DNA from: Paucisalibacillus algeriensis
GTDB lineage: Bacteria > Bacillota > Bacilli > Bacillales > Amphibacillaceae
Reading direction: 5' to 3'
NCBI RefSeq assembly: GCF_000577245.1
Contig: NZ_CBYO010000018.1
Location: 1-32,500, forward strand
Length of the DNA stretch: 32,500 nt
The notes beneath the pieces were generated by a model. It made no database searches, had not been told where the DNA came from, and saw nothing but the letters and a program-made list of their open reading frames with translations. The position numbers were made by a program, and so were the translations under genes. Positions 1 to 8,462 of the stretch are shown here, piece after piece; the stretch's first letter is position 1; each line of letters begins with the position of its first letter.

Positions 1-357
1 ATTGGGGAAATAGATTTATTTGATAATCCTAAAAAACTAGTTGCATTCGCAGGCATGGATCCCAGAGTCTATGAATCTGGTCGATTCAAAGGAACAGTCA
101 ATCGAATCACTAAAAGAGGATCTAGCCGGTTAAGACATGCCTTATTTATGGCAGTTCGCTCAGGAATCCGTGATTCTCGTAAACAGAAAACAACGGATGA
201 AATCATCCCCCGTAACAAGAAGTTACGAGCCTTCTATGATAAAAAGCGAGATGAAGGAAAGCCTTATAAAGTAGCCATAATAGCATGTGCAAACAAGTTG
301 TTACATTGGATTTACGCATTATTGAAAAATAGCACTACCTTCCAAGATATTGCTTAA
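1..357 (+). CDS. IS110-family transposase, C-terminal part (cut by window edge)
   Basis: The frame is already open at base 1 and runs to TAA at 355-357, so this is the 3' end of a longer gene. The visible 118 residues include LVAFAGMDPRVYESG and a basic stretch (ITKRGSSRLRHALFMAV). This is the signature of the C-terminal IS116/IS110/IS902 transposase domain, which in this family carries the Ser nucleophile region used in DEDD/Ser recombination. Whether the whole element is intact cannot be judged, because its N-terminal RuvC-like half lies outside the window. No terminal inverted repeat was seen downstream, which is normal for IS110. The next 150 bases hold no gene. Confidence 0.85.
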   Translation: MGEIDLFDNPKKLVAFAGMDPRVYESGRFKGTVNRITKRGSSRLRHALFMAVRSGIRDSRKQKTTDEIIPRNKKLRAFYDKKRDEGKPYKVAIIACANKLLHWIYALLKNSTTFQDIA

Positions 358-506
358 TTTGACAACTTAACCAAGTAAACCAAAACCTTCCAATTAAAGA
401 ATAAAGGAGGGTTATTTGGCATGCGTAAATTTAGTATATCATAAGCTATTTTAGATTTTTAGAGAAAAATATTGACAACTATTAGCTGGTTTAGCATAAC
501 AACAAA

Positions 507-701
507 TTACAATTTTGACTCACACCACGGACAGAAATCAATTCCTAAACTTGAAGAACCACCATCGTGAATGATCAAACCTTATTCTGTATCTTTTTCA
601 TCAAATATGATTATTCTATCTGGACAGTCAAATGGATTTTCATGAATATCACATATGAAATTTGCATGATAATTCATATTCTCACAGCAATGTTTTTTCA
701 T
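507..701 (-). pseudogene. Small Cys-rich protein (DUF6980-like) with one in-frame stop
   Basis: On the minus strand a GAGGAG ribosome site lies 9 bases before ATG at 701-699. A 64-codon frame then runs to TAA at 509-507, broken only by TAA at 584-582 (codon 40). The reading is MKKHCCENMNYHANF, then CDIHENPFDCPDR, then after the stop GLIIHDGGSSS and DFCPWCESKL. From memory this matches a small Bacillota family (DUF6980) with paired Cys motifs (HCC, CxxC-like FCPWC) that probably bind zinc. The family has Tyr in an EYG segment where the stop now sits, so a single Tyr-to-ochre change would explain it. Function is unknown. The family name rests on recall. Confidence 0.6.
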
Positions 702-833
702 ACTTCACTTCTCCTCGTATTAGTAAAGCACACGTTAGCGGCATTACTTCTAACATAATAATAACATAATATTCCAAATATATTAGTAGATTTAGTAGAA
801 TTTTAACTAATAGAAAAGAAGGTGATCCTACTT

Positions 834-1151
834 TTATTGATCTCCTTCTTTAACTAATGCACCCGCTACCTTAAGAACAATATGTGTGTTTATTCGTAAT
901 ACCCATTTGGTTTTGGTAATTTTTCTTTTTTCTTCTTTACTAGTCAGAATTCCCTGTGTATAATCTTCCAGTTTGAGAGTTTTAGTACATCTTGTGGGTA
1001 ATCATGTATCATGATCGTCTGTTAAACTTAGAACGATATAGTCACCTGCATAATCCCCAAGCACTTCTTGTGAAATAGCAAAGTAACCTGGCTCTATTGC
1101 GACATCTTTTACTACTTCAGGCATATCCAGTCCAAAGTCAGTAGTTACCCA
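834..1151 (-). pseudogene. Broken unrecognised coding fragment
   Basis: Read on the minus strand this stretch keeps one frame for about 105 codons to TAA at 836-834, interrupted once by TGA at 1004-1002. It has no start codon or ribosome site. Protein-like segments are DFGLDMPEVVKDVAIEPGYF, GDYAGDYIVLSLTDDHD and, after the stop, TKWVLRINTHIVLKVAGALV. The family was not recognised. It abuts the LysR relic at about 1150, where both frames are cut, so this looks like an old deletion or rearrangement junction. Confidence 0.4.
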
Positions 1152-1155
1152 TTTA

Positions 1156-1323
1156 GAACATGATGGAAAAATCAAGTTTCATAAGCTTCCAGATCAGTAT
1201 AGTAAGGTGAAAACTGTTTTCATAAGAAGAGCCGATACATTCTTAACACCAACAATCGAAAAGTTTGTTGAGACTATTAAATCCAATAAACAAGATCCTC
1301 TTGATCCTCATTTAAGTATATAG
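1156..1323 (+). pseudogene. LysR-type regulator, C-terminal remnant
   Basis: The plus-strand frame reads EHDGKIKFHKLPDQYSKVKT, then VFIRRADTFLTPTIEKFVE, and ends at TAG 1321-1323. The pattern 'K..FIRRAD.FLTP.IEKFVE.IK' is typical of the last helices of a LysR substrate-binding domain. About 55 codons remain, against roughly 290-300 in a whole LysR protein. There is no start codon, helix-turn-helix part or promoter. It is a truncated relic beside other decayed genes. Confidence 0.55.
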
Positions 1324-1419
1324 ATAGGATTGTTCACTAACTCCATGTAAACTCTTGACACAAGGGTACTACATAGTGAGGCCAATTCTTCTTTATTTCT
1401 ATTGTTTCAAAAAAATAAG

Positions 1420-1459
1420 AGCACTCACAGATGTTGACTGAACAACATTCGTGAGTGCT
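1420..1459 (-). terminator. Rho-independent terminator of the 1476-2330 gene
   Basis: The arms AGCACTCAC...TGTTG and CAACATTCGTGAGTGCT form a long hairpin starting 17 bases after the stop codon of the minus-strand gene. On the minus strand it is followed by CTTATTTTTTT. The arms resemble the hairpin at 30173-30212. Confidence 0.75.
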
Positions 1460-1475
1460 ATTTTTGAACTACTAT

Positions 1476-2330
1476 CTAAGCACGCATTAATACACCATTT
1501 GGGCTTGGTAATTCTTGTTCTCTAATCTGATTCATTTTACAAAAGTGTTCCAAAAATTCTTGTGCTTGCTTTTTTTCCATGGGATCACTTTTCAATGATA
1601 CGATATCACACAAAATTTGAGCCATCCATTCGTTATTAAAATAACGATATTTACCTGTATTCCATGTCATTTTCTGAGGGAATTTTTCATTTACATAGTA
1701 CTTCCAAAAAAGCATCTGATCCGATTCATCTTCCGTAAGTTGGAGTCTGTATGTTGAATGAGCCGGAATATACCCATCTTCACAAACCTTACCGATAAAA
1801 TCTTTTTTCACCATATAAACACCTATGATACGTCGGTCTTTTTCAGGCGTGCCAGGATCTGCTTCCGTTAAAAGAACAGCGCTATTCTGGTGCAAGCGAA
1901 TGGGCTTGTTTGGCTTTCCTTTGTTCACACCACTTTTTATCGTGCCTGAAAAAACCCTCCAATCTACAGTAGAACTATTCTGTTCTTCTGTATCACACCA
2001 AAATACCATTTGTGATTGGGGATGAAGTTTATGATTTTTCATCAGTTTTGCATGTTCCATGCGAAGTTGTTGTTCTTTACGTTGTAGCTTTTTTTCCTCT
2101 TCCTTTTTCCATTCTTTCTGCTTTCGGTCCATTTCGTTTTTTTCTATAACCTTTTCCAGTGTAATAGCAGCTTTTTTATCATGCAGTTTTAGATGCTCTC
2201 CAAATACATCTGGAAACACAAACTTTTTATTTTCCGTTTCGAAATGTATTTCAATAATAGAATCATTATGTCCAACAATATTCCCCTTGCCAAAACGCTT
2301 GTGTGTAACTTTCTTATTGATTAGATTCAT
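1476..2330 (-). CDS. Conserved Bacillaceae hypothetical protein, Tudor/SH3-like N-terminus plus coiled coil
   Basis: The gene encodes 284 residues. ATG at 2330 is preceded by AAGGAGGATTAGAATT, an excellent ribosome site. Residues 5-48 (VTHKRFGKGNIVGH ... KKFVFPDVFGEHLKL) resemble the small beta-barrel seen at the C-terminus of UvrD-type helicases. Residues about 55-95 are highly charged (E/K/Q-rich) and probably a coiled coil. The C-terminal 180 residues are rich in aromatics (MVFWCDTEE, MLFWKYYVNEKFPQKMTW, GKYRYFNNEWMAQIL) and look like one globular domain. I recall similar proteins in Bacillaceae but know no function; no catalytic motif is visible. It stands alone between decayed DNA and a 600-base gap, with its own terminator. 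Confidence 0.75.
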   Translation of the reverse strand: MNLINKKVTHKRFGKGNIVGHNDSIIEIHFETENKKFVFPDVFGEHLKLHDKKAAITLEKVIEKNEMDRKQKEWKKEEEKKLQRKEQQLRMEHAKLMKNHKLHPQSQMVFWCDTEEQNSSTVDWRVFSGTIKSGVNKGKPNKPIRLHQNSAVLLTEADPGTPEKDRRIIGVYMVKKDFIGKVCEDGYIPAHSTYRLQLTEDESDQMLFWKYYVNEKFPQKMTWNTGKYRYFNNEWMAQILCDIVSLKSDPMEKKQAQEFLEHFCKMNQIREQELPSPNGVLMRA

Positions 2331-2661
2331 AATTCTAATCCTCCTTCTTATATAGAAACTCGCTTCGTCATAAGATAGTTATTTCATTTAACTACCCTAT
2401 ATTTACAGCTCACACAATTGTTTGAATCCGAGGTATTTGTAAGTGTCACTCTGGGAAAGATTTACTTCACCAGTTAACTCCTACTAATTGAACACCTAAG
2501 CTCCATTATTCATTTCCTTTTTTTCAGAATAAAAAAAAGGATATAAAAAAAACGTATCCATCATTCTTTCTGCAAAAAATACATCGGAATATGAAATACG
2601 AGCGGTAAAAACAATTGTAAAACTATTATAGCATTTTCAGGAAGAAATCACAAATTTATTA

Positions 2662-2691
2662 TTGACAAGATATTTTATTGTATTGTATAAT
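2662..2691 (+). promoter_or_regulatory. Sigma-A-like promoter upstream of the VTC gene
   Basis: TTGACA (2662-2667), an 18-base spacer and TATAAT (2686-2691) match both consensus hexamers exactly. It points toward the VTC/DUF4956 pair, whose start is 248 bases further on. The 2746-2801 hairpin would be in the leader. The rest of the 2331-2938 gap shows only AT-rich DNA and no reading frame I can support. Confidence 0.6.
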
Positions 2692-2745
2692 TAAAATTTT
2701 ATTTCGTTATCGAGATGCATATCACTTCCGTAGATAGCTCCAGGT

Positions 2746-2801
2746 CCAAAGAGACAGGTTCCTTGGTTCATTCGATTGTTCCGAGGTACCTGTCTCTTTG
2801 G
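2746..2801. repeat. Inverted repeat, GGTnCCTGTC family, copy 1
   Basis: Two 21-base arms (2746-2766 and 2781-2801) pair with only two mismatches around a 14-base loop. The core GGTACCTGTCTCTTTGG is related to the hairpin at 4347-4407 and the half copy at 20674-20701. No T-run follows on the plus strand, so it is more likely a dispersed element than a terminator. Confidence 0.7.
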
Positions 2802-2938
2802 CGTATTTAACCCTTACTCATTCCTCATCACTTTCTCATGTAATTCTAATATTATTCTTCTAAGATTTTAAGATTGTAAATTTATGATAAAGACAATATT
2901 AAATTATCTTAATAATACAACTAATGCGAGGTGGAGAA

Positions 2939-3697
2939 ATGGTACTAGAAATTTTTAGGAGAAGAGAGCAGAAATACTTAATTACACGTGCTCAATACGA
3001 AATGCTTGTCGAACAAATAGCTTCATATATGCGCTATGACAAGTTTGGTAATGAAGGGAAATACACGGTGACCAGTTTATATTTTGAGAATCTACAACAT
3101 GCTATTTATTTTGAAACAAAAAATAAACTGAAATTCAGACAAAAGCTACGTCTCCGGATTTACGATGATACCGATATTAATGGATTGGCTTTTTTTGAGG
3201 TAAAACAGAAGCATAAAAATGTCGTCAACAAAAGACGAACCGCAATTCCATTAGTGGATGCTTACAGTTACATCAATAAACCTTCCGATGATTTAGTACG
3301 GAAATATGCTGCTTCTAACTATCAAATTTTGAAAGAGATTCATCACTTTCGTAAGCTCTATCAATTGGAACCTGAAATGGTCGTAAGCTATGATCGTCAT
3401 GCCTTTCATTGTATTACGGAGCCTGATTTACGAGTAACCTTTGACTTGAATTTGCGATGCCGAAATGAAGATCTAAATATTGAATATGGTCCATATGGGG
3501 ATAGCTTCATCGATCCAAATTTGGTCGTGCTTGAGGTAAAAGTGACGGATAGCGTCCCTCTATGGCTAGTTCGAATTCTACAAGATCTAGAGTGTGTACA
3601 ACGAAGTGCATCTAAGTTCTGCACTAGTTTAGAGTTATTAAAAGGAAATGCTTTACCTGGTACACATCAAGAAAACACATTGATCGGAGTGAGATAA
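2939..3697 (+). CDS. VTC-domain (polyphosphate polymerase-like) protein
   Basis: The gene encodes 252 residues. The ATG at 2939 is chosen because GAGGTGGAG lies just before it; an earlier in-frame ATG at 2924 has no ribosome site. The sequence REQKYLI near the N-terminus, SLYFEN, LRLRIYDD, FFEVKQKHKNVVNKRR and VLEVKVTDSVPLWL match the triphosphate-tunnel VTC domain. Basic and acidic residues lining that tunnel bind polyphosphate or nucleotide in the yeast VTC complex. Bacterial single-domain members are poorly characterised. The DUF4956 membrane protein follows after 1 base, a pairing common in Bacillota, so the two probably act together at the membrane. Polyphosphate synthesis is an inference from the fold, not shown here. 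Confidence 0.85.
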   Translation: MVLEIFRRREQKYLITRAQYEMLVEQIASYMRYDKFGNEGKYTVTSLYFENLQHAIYFETKNKLKFRQKLRLRIYDDTDINGLAFFEVKQKHKNVVNKRRTAIPLVDAYSYINKPSDDLVRKYAASNYQILKEIHHFRKLYQLEPEMVVSYDRHAFHCITEPDLRVTFDLNLRCRNEDLNIEYGPYGDSFIDPNLVVLEVKVTDSVPLWLVRILQDLECVQRSASKFCTSLELLKGNALPGTHQENTLIGVR

Positions 3698-3698
3698 C

Positions 3699-4334
3699 AT
3701 GGATTTAACTACTACAATTATAGGAATGATGGTGGCAGCAGCCCTCAGTATCATCATTACTACCGTTTATCAAATCACATTTAAAGGAGAGCGTTATTCG
3801 CAATCCTTTGTTCATACCATCATAATTATGTGTATTATCGTCTCTGCGGTGATGAATATCATCAGTGATAATGCTGGTGTTGCCTTTGGATTGTTTGCGA
3901 TATTCTCCCTTATTCGTTTCCGAAGTGCTGTTACAGATGCAAAGGATATTGCTTTTATGTTCTTTGGATTGATTGTTGGAATGGCAGCGGGGTTAAATCA
4001 GATTAGTATCGCTGTGTTGCTAACGATATTTGCTTCCGTGGTTATCTACTTCCTCGATAAATTTAATTATGCAAAAGGAAAAGATACGCAAATTTTAAAA
4101 ATAACAATCCCTGAAAATTTAAATCATGAAGAACTATTTGAGGATATATTGGAAAACAATACAGCAAGCCATGTTCTAAGAAAAGTGGAAACAACCAATC
4201 TCGGCACCATGATTCTCTACACGTATGCCATTCGCTGTAAGGAAAAAACAAAGGATCAAGACCTACTAAATAGTATCCGAGAGCGTAACGCCAACCTAAA
4301 AGTCTCCCTTTCTTATTTAGAAAACTTGGAATAG
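3699..4334 (+). CDS. DUF4956 family membrane protein
   Basis: The gene encodes 211 residues and its ATG lies one base after the VTC gene stop, so the two are translationally linked (GGAGTGAGATAAC ATG). Residues 1-120 hold about four transmembrane segments (LTTTIIGMMVAAALSIIITT, HTIIIMCIIVSAVMNII, IAFMFFGLIVGMAAGL, IAVLLTIFASVVIYFL) with the family motif AFGLFAIFSLIRFRSAV. A soluble C-terminal tail of about 80 residues follows. The function of the family is unknown. Its constant pairing with VTC-domain proteins suggests a membrane partner, perhaps for moving or holding the product. Confidence 0.85.
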   Translation: MDLTTTIIGMMVAAALSIIITTVYQITFKGERYSQSFVHTIIIMCIIVSAVMNIISDNAGVAFGLFAIFSLIRFRSAVTDAKDIAFMFFGLIVGMAAGLNQISIAVLLTIFASVVIYFLDKFNYAKGKDTQILKITIPENLNHEELFEDILENNTASHVLRKVETTNLGTMILYTYAIRCKEKTKDQDLLNSIRERNANLKVSLSYLENLE

Positions 4335-4346
4335 TAGTTAGTATCT

Positions 4347-4407
4347 GGTTCCTGTCACTTCCCGAAATATGTCGCCCGTCGACATATTTCCGGATGTGAC
4401 AGGAACC
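4347..4407. repeat. Inverted repeat, GGTnCCTGTC family, copy 2
   Basis: GGTTCCTGTCACTTCCCG...ATGTCG (4347-4374) pairs with CGACAT...GTGACAGGAACC (4380-4407) around a 5-base loop with a small bulge. It starts 12 bases after the DUF4956 stop. It could serve as a transcript end but lacks a T-run. It is the most complete of the three copies in the window. Confidence 0.8.
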
Positions 4408-4502
4408 TCAAAAACCCTTAAACAAAAATATTTAGTTGTACAAGCTCTTTTTTCTGAATAGAAATAAGTAGATATGTTTCTATCATTAAAGGAGTGTTTG
4501 TT

Positions 4503-5132
4503 TTGGGTGTCTTTTTTAGTTATATTCTGTTAGGTTTATCACTTGCTGCACCAATTGGGCCAGTTAATGCTGCACAGTTAGATAGGGGTATTAAAGGAGG
4601 GTTTTTACCGGCTTGGTTTGTCGGACTTGGTGCTATTACCGCGGATGCATTATATATGCTTATTGTTTACTTAGGAGTTGTCCATATTGTAGAGATCCCG
4701 TTTGTACAAACTTTCCTATGGTTATTTGGAGGATTTGTTTTAACCTACACTGGAATCGAGAGTATGATTAGTGCCAAAGAAATAAAGGCTGGACATGAAA
4801 GAACAAAAGAACCCTTACATAAGTCTTTCTTTGCAGGGTTCATCATGTCTATTACAAATCCATTAACGATTCTCTTTTGGTTAGGTATCTATGGATCAGT
4901 ATTAGCAAAAACTGCATCCAGTTACGGGCTAGAAACCTTAATTCTGTATAGTGGAGCCATCTTTATCGGTTTATTAACATGGGACATTGCTATGGCTGCA
5001 GTTTCAAGTGGCTTCCGAAAAGTATTAAACGAACGAGTACTCACAGGAATTGCAATCTTTTCCGGGTTAGCCTTAATTGGGTTTGGGTTTTACTTTGGCT
5101 GGCAAGGTGTTTCTTTATTATTGGAGCCTTAA
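4503..5132 (+). CDS. LysE/RhtB family amino-acid exporter
   Basis: The protein has 209 residues. I place the start at TTG 4503, eight bases after AAAGGAG; the GTG at 4494 overlaps that ribosome site and is unlikely. The opening GVFFSYILLGLSLAAPIGPVNAAQLDRG carries the LysE-family hallmark APIGPVN. Six hydrophobic segments follow, with a second family motif around SITNPLTILFWLGIYG. Members export amino acids or related small compounds across the membrane; the substrate cannot be read from sequence. The stop codon overlaps, on opposite strands, that of the convergent APC permease (5129-5132), with no terminator between them. Confidence 0.85.
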   Translation: MGVFFSYILLGLSLAAPIGPVNAAQLDRGIKGGFLPAWFVGLGAITADALYMLIVYLGVVHIVEIPFVQTFLWLFGGFVLTYTGIESMISAKEIKAGHERTKEPLHKSFFAGFIMSITNPLTILFWLGIYGSVLAKTASSYGLETLILYSGAIFIGLLTWDIAMAAVSSGFRKVLNERVLTGIAIFSGLALIGFGFYFGWQGVSLLLEP

Positions 5133-6454
5133 TAAACTTCTGCTTCCTTTTTCCATTTTTTATTCATCATGTATGCAGCGATTCCAATAATAGCTACAAT
5201 CCCGATACTGATAAAAAGTCCTGGCCTGTTAGTTTTATCCAGTATCGTACCACTAATACCAGCTAATAATAACGCAATACCTACGTAGTACATTATTTTA
5301 TCCTTTAATGGAACTTCGTAAAGTTTTCTAGCAGATAATATAATAAATAACCAATTGTAAAGAAGCATTAACCCTGCACCTGTCGTAACATAGGCATATA
5401 TTTTTTCCGGTAGTATTAGGGACATAATGATAGATACTGTAATCCCTAAAATAAGTAACCCTAAAGATGCAATGGGTACTGCCAATTTTCCTTGCTTTGC
5501 AAATAAGGATGGAGCATCTTTGTCTTCTGCTAAGGAAACGAGAATTGTTGTAACTCCATAGAACGACGCCACCATCGTGGAGAAACCAGCAATAATTAAT
5601 GCTCCATTGAAAATATGTGGTACAAACCCTATATCAAAGTCCTTTAAAGCAACAATAAAAGGACTTTCTTCCGTATTAAATTGATCCCAAGGCATCAAAA
5701 CTAACGCTAAAGCTAAGGCAATGGTATAAATCGTGACTAAAGATAAGATCATTACTCTTCCAGCCTTAGGAGCTTCTTTTGGTTCTTTTAATTGGACGGC
5801 CATTAACCCCATTACCTCAACACCTCCGAAAGCATAGAAGGCAAAAATGAGACTAGACCAAAATCCTACCCATCCCGTTGAAAAAAATTCATGGATACTT
5901 CTTGGTACATGTAATGATTGAACACCATCAAATAATCCAAAAACAAACGCCCCAGCAATGATAATAAACATGAGAATGGCAGCAGTCTTGATGACTGCAA
6001 AAACATTCTCAATATTACTCATCTTCTTTGCACCCACTAGTAAAACAACAAGTCCTAATACCGCATATCCAATAGCAAATAGCCACATTGGAATATCCGG
6101 AAACCAAAATCGCGAAAAAATAGACAGTGCAGTAAGCTGACTCCCCATAATTAATATCTCAGAAAACCAATAAATCCAACCTATACTAAATCCAGCCCAT
6201 CTACCATATGCTTGTTTAGCATACGTTCGAAATGCCCCCTTTTCTGGGTGTTTAGCTGTTAATTTCGCTAACGCATTAAATACAATATAGGTCGCTAGCC
6301 CAGCTAATATAATCCCTAGTATAATTGATGGCCCACCCTGTTTAATACCAATACTCGATCCTAGAAAGAACCCCGTACCAATGGTACAACCAACACCAAA
6401 TAAAGATAATTGCCACCACTTCATATTTCTCTCTTCTTCTTTTGACTGAGCCAT
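5129..6454 (-). CDS. APC-superfamily amino acid permease
   Basis: The gene encodes 441 residues. The start is the ATG at 6454, preceded by AGAAGGAGGAACATC; the open frame extends 21 codons upstream without a ribosome site. The protein begins with a short hydrophilic stretch (AQSKEEERNMKWWQLSLFG), followed by GVGCTIGTGFFLGSS, the glycine-rich TM1 motif of amino acid-polyamine-organocation transporters. About 12 transmembrane segments are visible, including FAFYAFGGVEVMGLMA (TM6, substrate site region). It resembles B. subtilis YecA/YdgF-type permeases. The substrate is unknown. It is a single-gene unit, transcribed away from the 6.5-kb junction with the Bce module. Confidence 0.85.
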   Translation of the reverse strand: MAQSKEEERNMKWWQLSLFGVGCTIGTGFFLGSSIGIKQGGPSIILGIILAGLATYIVFNALAKLTAKHPEKGAFRTYAKQAYGRWAGFSIGWIYWFSEILIMGSQLTALSIFSRFWFPDIPMWLFAIGYAVLGLVVLLVGAKKMSNIENVFAVIKTAAILMFIIIAGAFVFGLFDGVQSLHVPRSIHEFFSTGWVGFWSSLIFAFYAFGGVEVMGLMAVQLKEPKEAPKAGRVMILSLVTIYTIALALALVLMPWDQFNTEESPFIVALKDFDIGFVPHIFNGALIIAGFSTMVASFYGVTTILVSLAEDKDAPSLFAKQGKLAVPIASLGLLILGITVSIIMSLILPEKIYAYVTTGAGLMLLYNWLFIILSARKLYEVPLKDKIMYYVGIALLLAGISGTILDKTNRPGLFISIGIVAIIGIAAYMMNKKWKKEAEVY

Positions 6455-6566
6455 GATGTTCCTCCTTCTATATCCACTATTTAAAATACCCAAGTCAGCA
6501 GAAATAAATTTAGTCATATTCTGCTATGGCTATCGTGAATTTAAAAGGAGGTTGGAGTATAGATTT

Positions 6567-8462
6567 CTACATGATACTTCTTTTAACTTGCTTTACATAG
6601 AAGAAACGTACGAGCAGGAAGTAAATAATTTGAATAAGAGCAAAGCTTCCTAAGACGATGGATGCTTCTTCTATTAGATTGTAATCAAACATATGAGATA
6701 AAGCAGTAAGTGCCACAGCACCATGAATTAATGCAACAACAATTGGTGAAAAGAACAGAAGTGCAATTTGTCGGTTCACTACTTTTTTTAACTCTGCTTG
6801 TGTCAGTCCAATCTTGGCAATAGAGCGGAACTTCTGCTTCTCCCCTTCTAAATCCGTAAATAGTCGGAAATATAAGAAGCTTCCTGCTGAGACAAAGAAC
6901 ACAATCCCAATAAACAATCCAATAAATAATATTGGTCCAAACGCTTTGTTAATTTCAAATAGTGAATAATCAACGGAAAATGCTTTATACTCCAATTGTT
7001 CATTTAACTTTTTACCCGCATCTAGTACTTGATCATGTTGTCCTTCATTCGCTTTCCACGCGACATTTATTTCACTACGAACTGGTCTACCAAGGTTTTC
7101 ATAAACCTTGTCATGTACTACATAGTACCCATTTATTTCCGATAATACCTCAGACTCTACTACATGACTCGGCTGAACTTCTTGTCCGTTATCCAGTTGG
7201 ACACTAGATTTCATCAGCACTTCACTTGCCTTTGGTCCTCCCGCTACAACCGCACCACTTTGTTCAACCACAATTGCTTCATTTTCCTTCAGGCTTAGTT
7301 CAGTTTCCCCGCCTAATGCTGCAAATCGATTGTAATCAGAAGCTCTAACTATTAACACATTACGATCTTTCTCATGAGTATCAAAATAGGTTAACTCAAT
7401 CGATTCCATCTTTGCATCAATATTTTCTTCCTGTAAGATAGCGTTAATTTCATTAATATCCTGCTCAATGATTTCTTCACTATCTCCTCCCCAAGGACTA
7501 TACGTAACTGTATATGGATTAACTTCCTTTATTCCTTTCGTTAAGTAAGATTGAAACCCATACAAGGTACCTATTGCACTAAATGCAACAGTTGAAATAA
7601 TGGCTACCATAAAAAATGTTCGAGCATTATCTTTCATTCGGAATGATAAGTCAGAAAACAGAAGCATATTGGTTTTCCGCCAGAAGATAGACTTATTCCT
7701 TTTTAGTTGCCGTATGACATATACACTTAATTGGGTAAATAATAGATAGGTTCCAAGGGTAACAACGATAATAACAGGAACCATTGCAACCACAACGTTT
7801 ACTCCCTTTACATAAAGAGCTGTGCCATAGCCAACTATAAGTAACAGCGCTGCCAGAATAGATAATATCACAGAAGCTTTCGGTTCTCCTTTAGACTGCT
7901 TATCCCCTTTAATTAAATTTACCAGTTTATTCGTACGAAGAATAACGGAAACAAAGACAGATATACAGAAGAAAAGAAAAATAAAGCTTACTAACGTTAT
8001 GACAATCGCTAATGTAGGAAAGTAAAAATAAAGTGATTCACTAATAATTAGTACATTCTCAGCAACTAATAGTATGGCTTTTGCAAATACGAGACCAGCC
8101 AAAATACCAGCTACCGTCGCTAAAAAGCCAATAAAGATATTTTCTAAAAAAACCATCCAACGAATTTGCTTATTGGAGGCACCTAGCATGATTAATAAGC
8201 CAAACTCTTTCTTTCTCGATTGCAAGAAAGAACTCATCGAATATAAGACAAAAAAGAAGGAAAACACATAAATGATTCCCCCAGCAACCGCCATGCCAAA
8301 AAGGGCATTTTCATTTACCGAACCACCTGAAAAAGCTGGATGGAACGCAAAGATCGCAAACGTAAAGAATACCATAACCGTGAACATGCTACTAAGAAAA
8401 TACGCAATATACAATCGTTTGTTGCGTAACACATTATTAAACGCGAACTGACGAAAAGTCAT
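6567..8462 (-). CDS. BceB-type ABC transporter permease (peptide antibiotic resistance/sensing)
   Basis: The protein has 631 residues, the usual size of BceB/VraG/YxdM permeases. ATG at 8462 follows GGGAGGCGACGGCA and overlaps the end of the ATPase gene by 26 bases. Ten transmembrane helices are expected: one near the N-terminus (LYIAYFLSSMFTVMVFF), three around residues 50-170, two at 200-245, then TFFMVAIISTVAFSA. A large extracellular domain (about residues 305-515) precedes the last three. FtsX-like motifs are present in the helices before and after that domain. In this family the permease both removes peptide antibiotics from lipid II-cycle targets and signals to the histidine kinase. 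The antibiotic recognised cannot be inferred. Confidence 0.92.
   Translation of the reverse strand: MTFRQFAFNNVLRNKRLYIAYFLSSMFTVMVFFTFAIFAFHPAFSGGSVNENALFGMAVAGGIIYVFSFFFVLYSMSSFLQSRKKEFGLLIMLGASNKQIRWMVFLENIFIGFLATVAGILAGLVFAKAILLVAENVLIISESLYFYFPTLAIVITLVSFIFLFFCISVFVSVILRTNKLVNLIKGDKQSKGEPKASVILSILAALLLIVGYGTALYVKGVNVVVAMVPVIIVVTLGTYLLFTQLSVYVIRQLKRNKSIFWRKTNMLLFSDLSFRMKDNARTFFMVAIISTVAFSAIGTLYGFQSYLTKGIKEVNPYTVTYSPWGGDSEEIIEQDINEINAILQEENIDAKMESIELTYFDTHEKDRNVLIVRASDYNRFAALGGETELSLKENEAIVVEQSGAVVAGGPKASEVLMKSSVQLDNGQEVQPSHVVESEVLSEINGYYVVHDKVYENLGRPVRSEINVAWKANEGQHDQVLDAGKKLNEQLEYKAFSVDYSLFEINKAFGPILFIGLFIGIVFFVSAGSFLYFRLFTDLEGEKQKFRSIAKIGLTQAELKKVVNRQIALLFFSPIVVALIHGAVALTALSHMFDYNLIEEASIVLGSFALIQIIYFLLVRFFYVKQVKRSIM

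Noticed and set aside
567-758. Plus-strand 63-codon open frame
   Set aside because: No ribosome site; it lies antisense to the DUF6980-like pseudogene, which explains the open frame.
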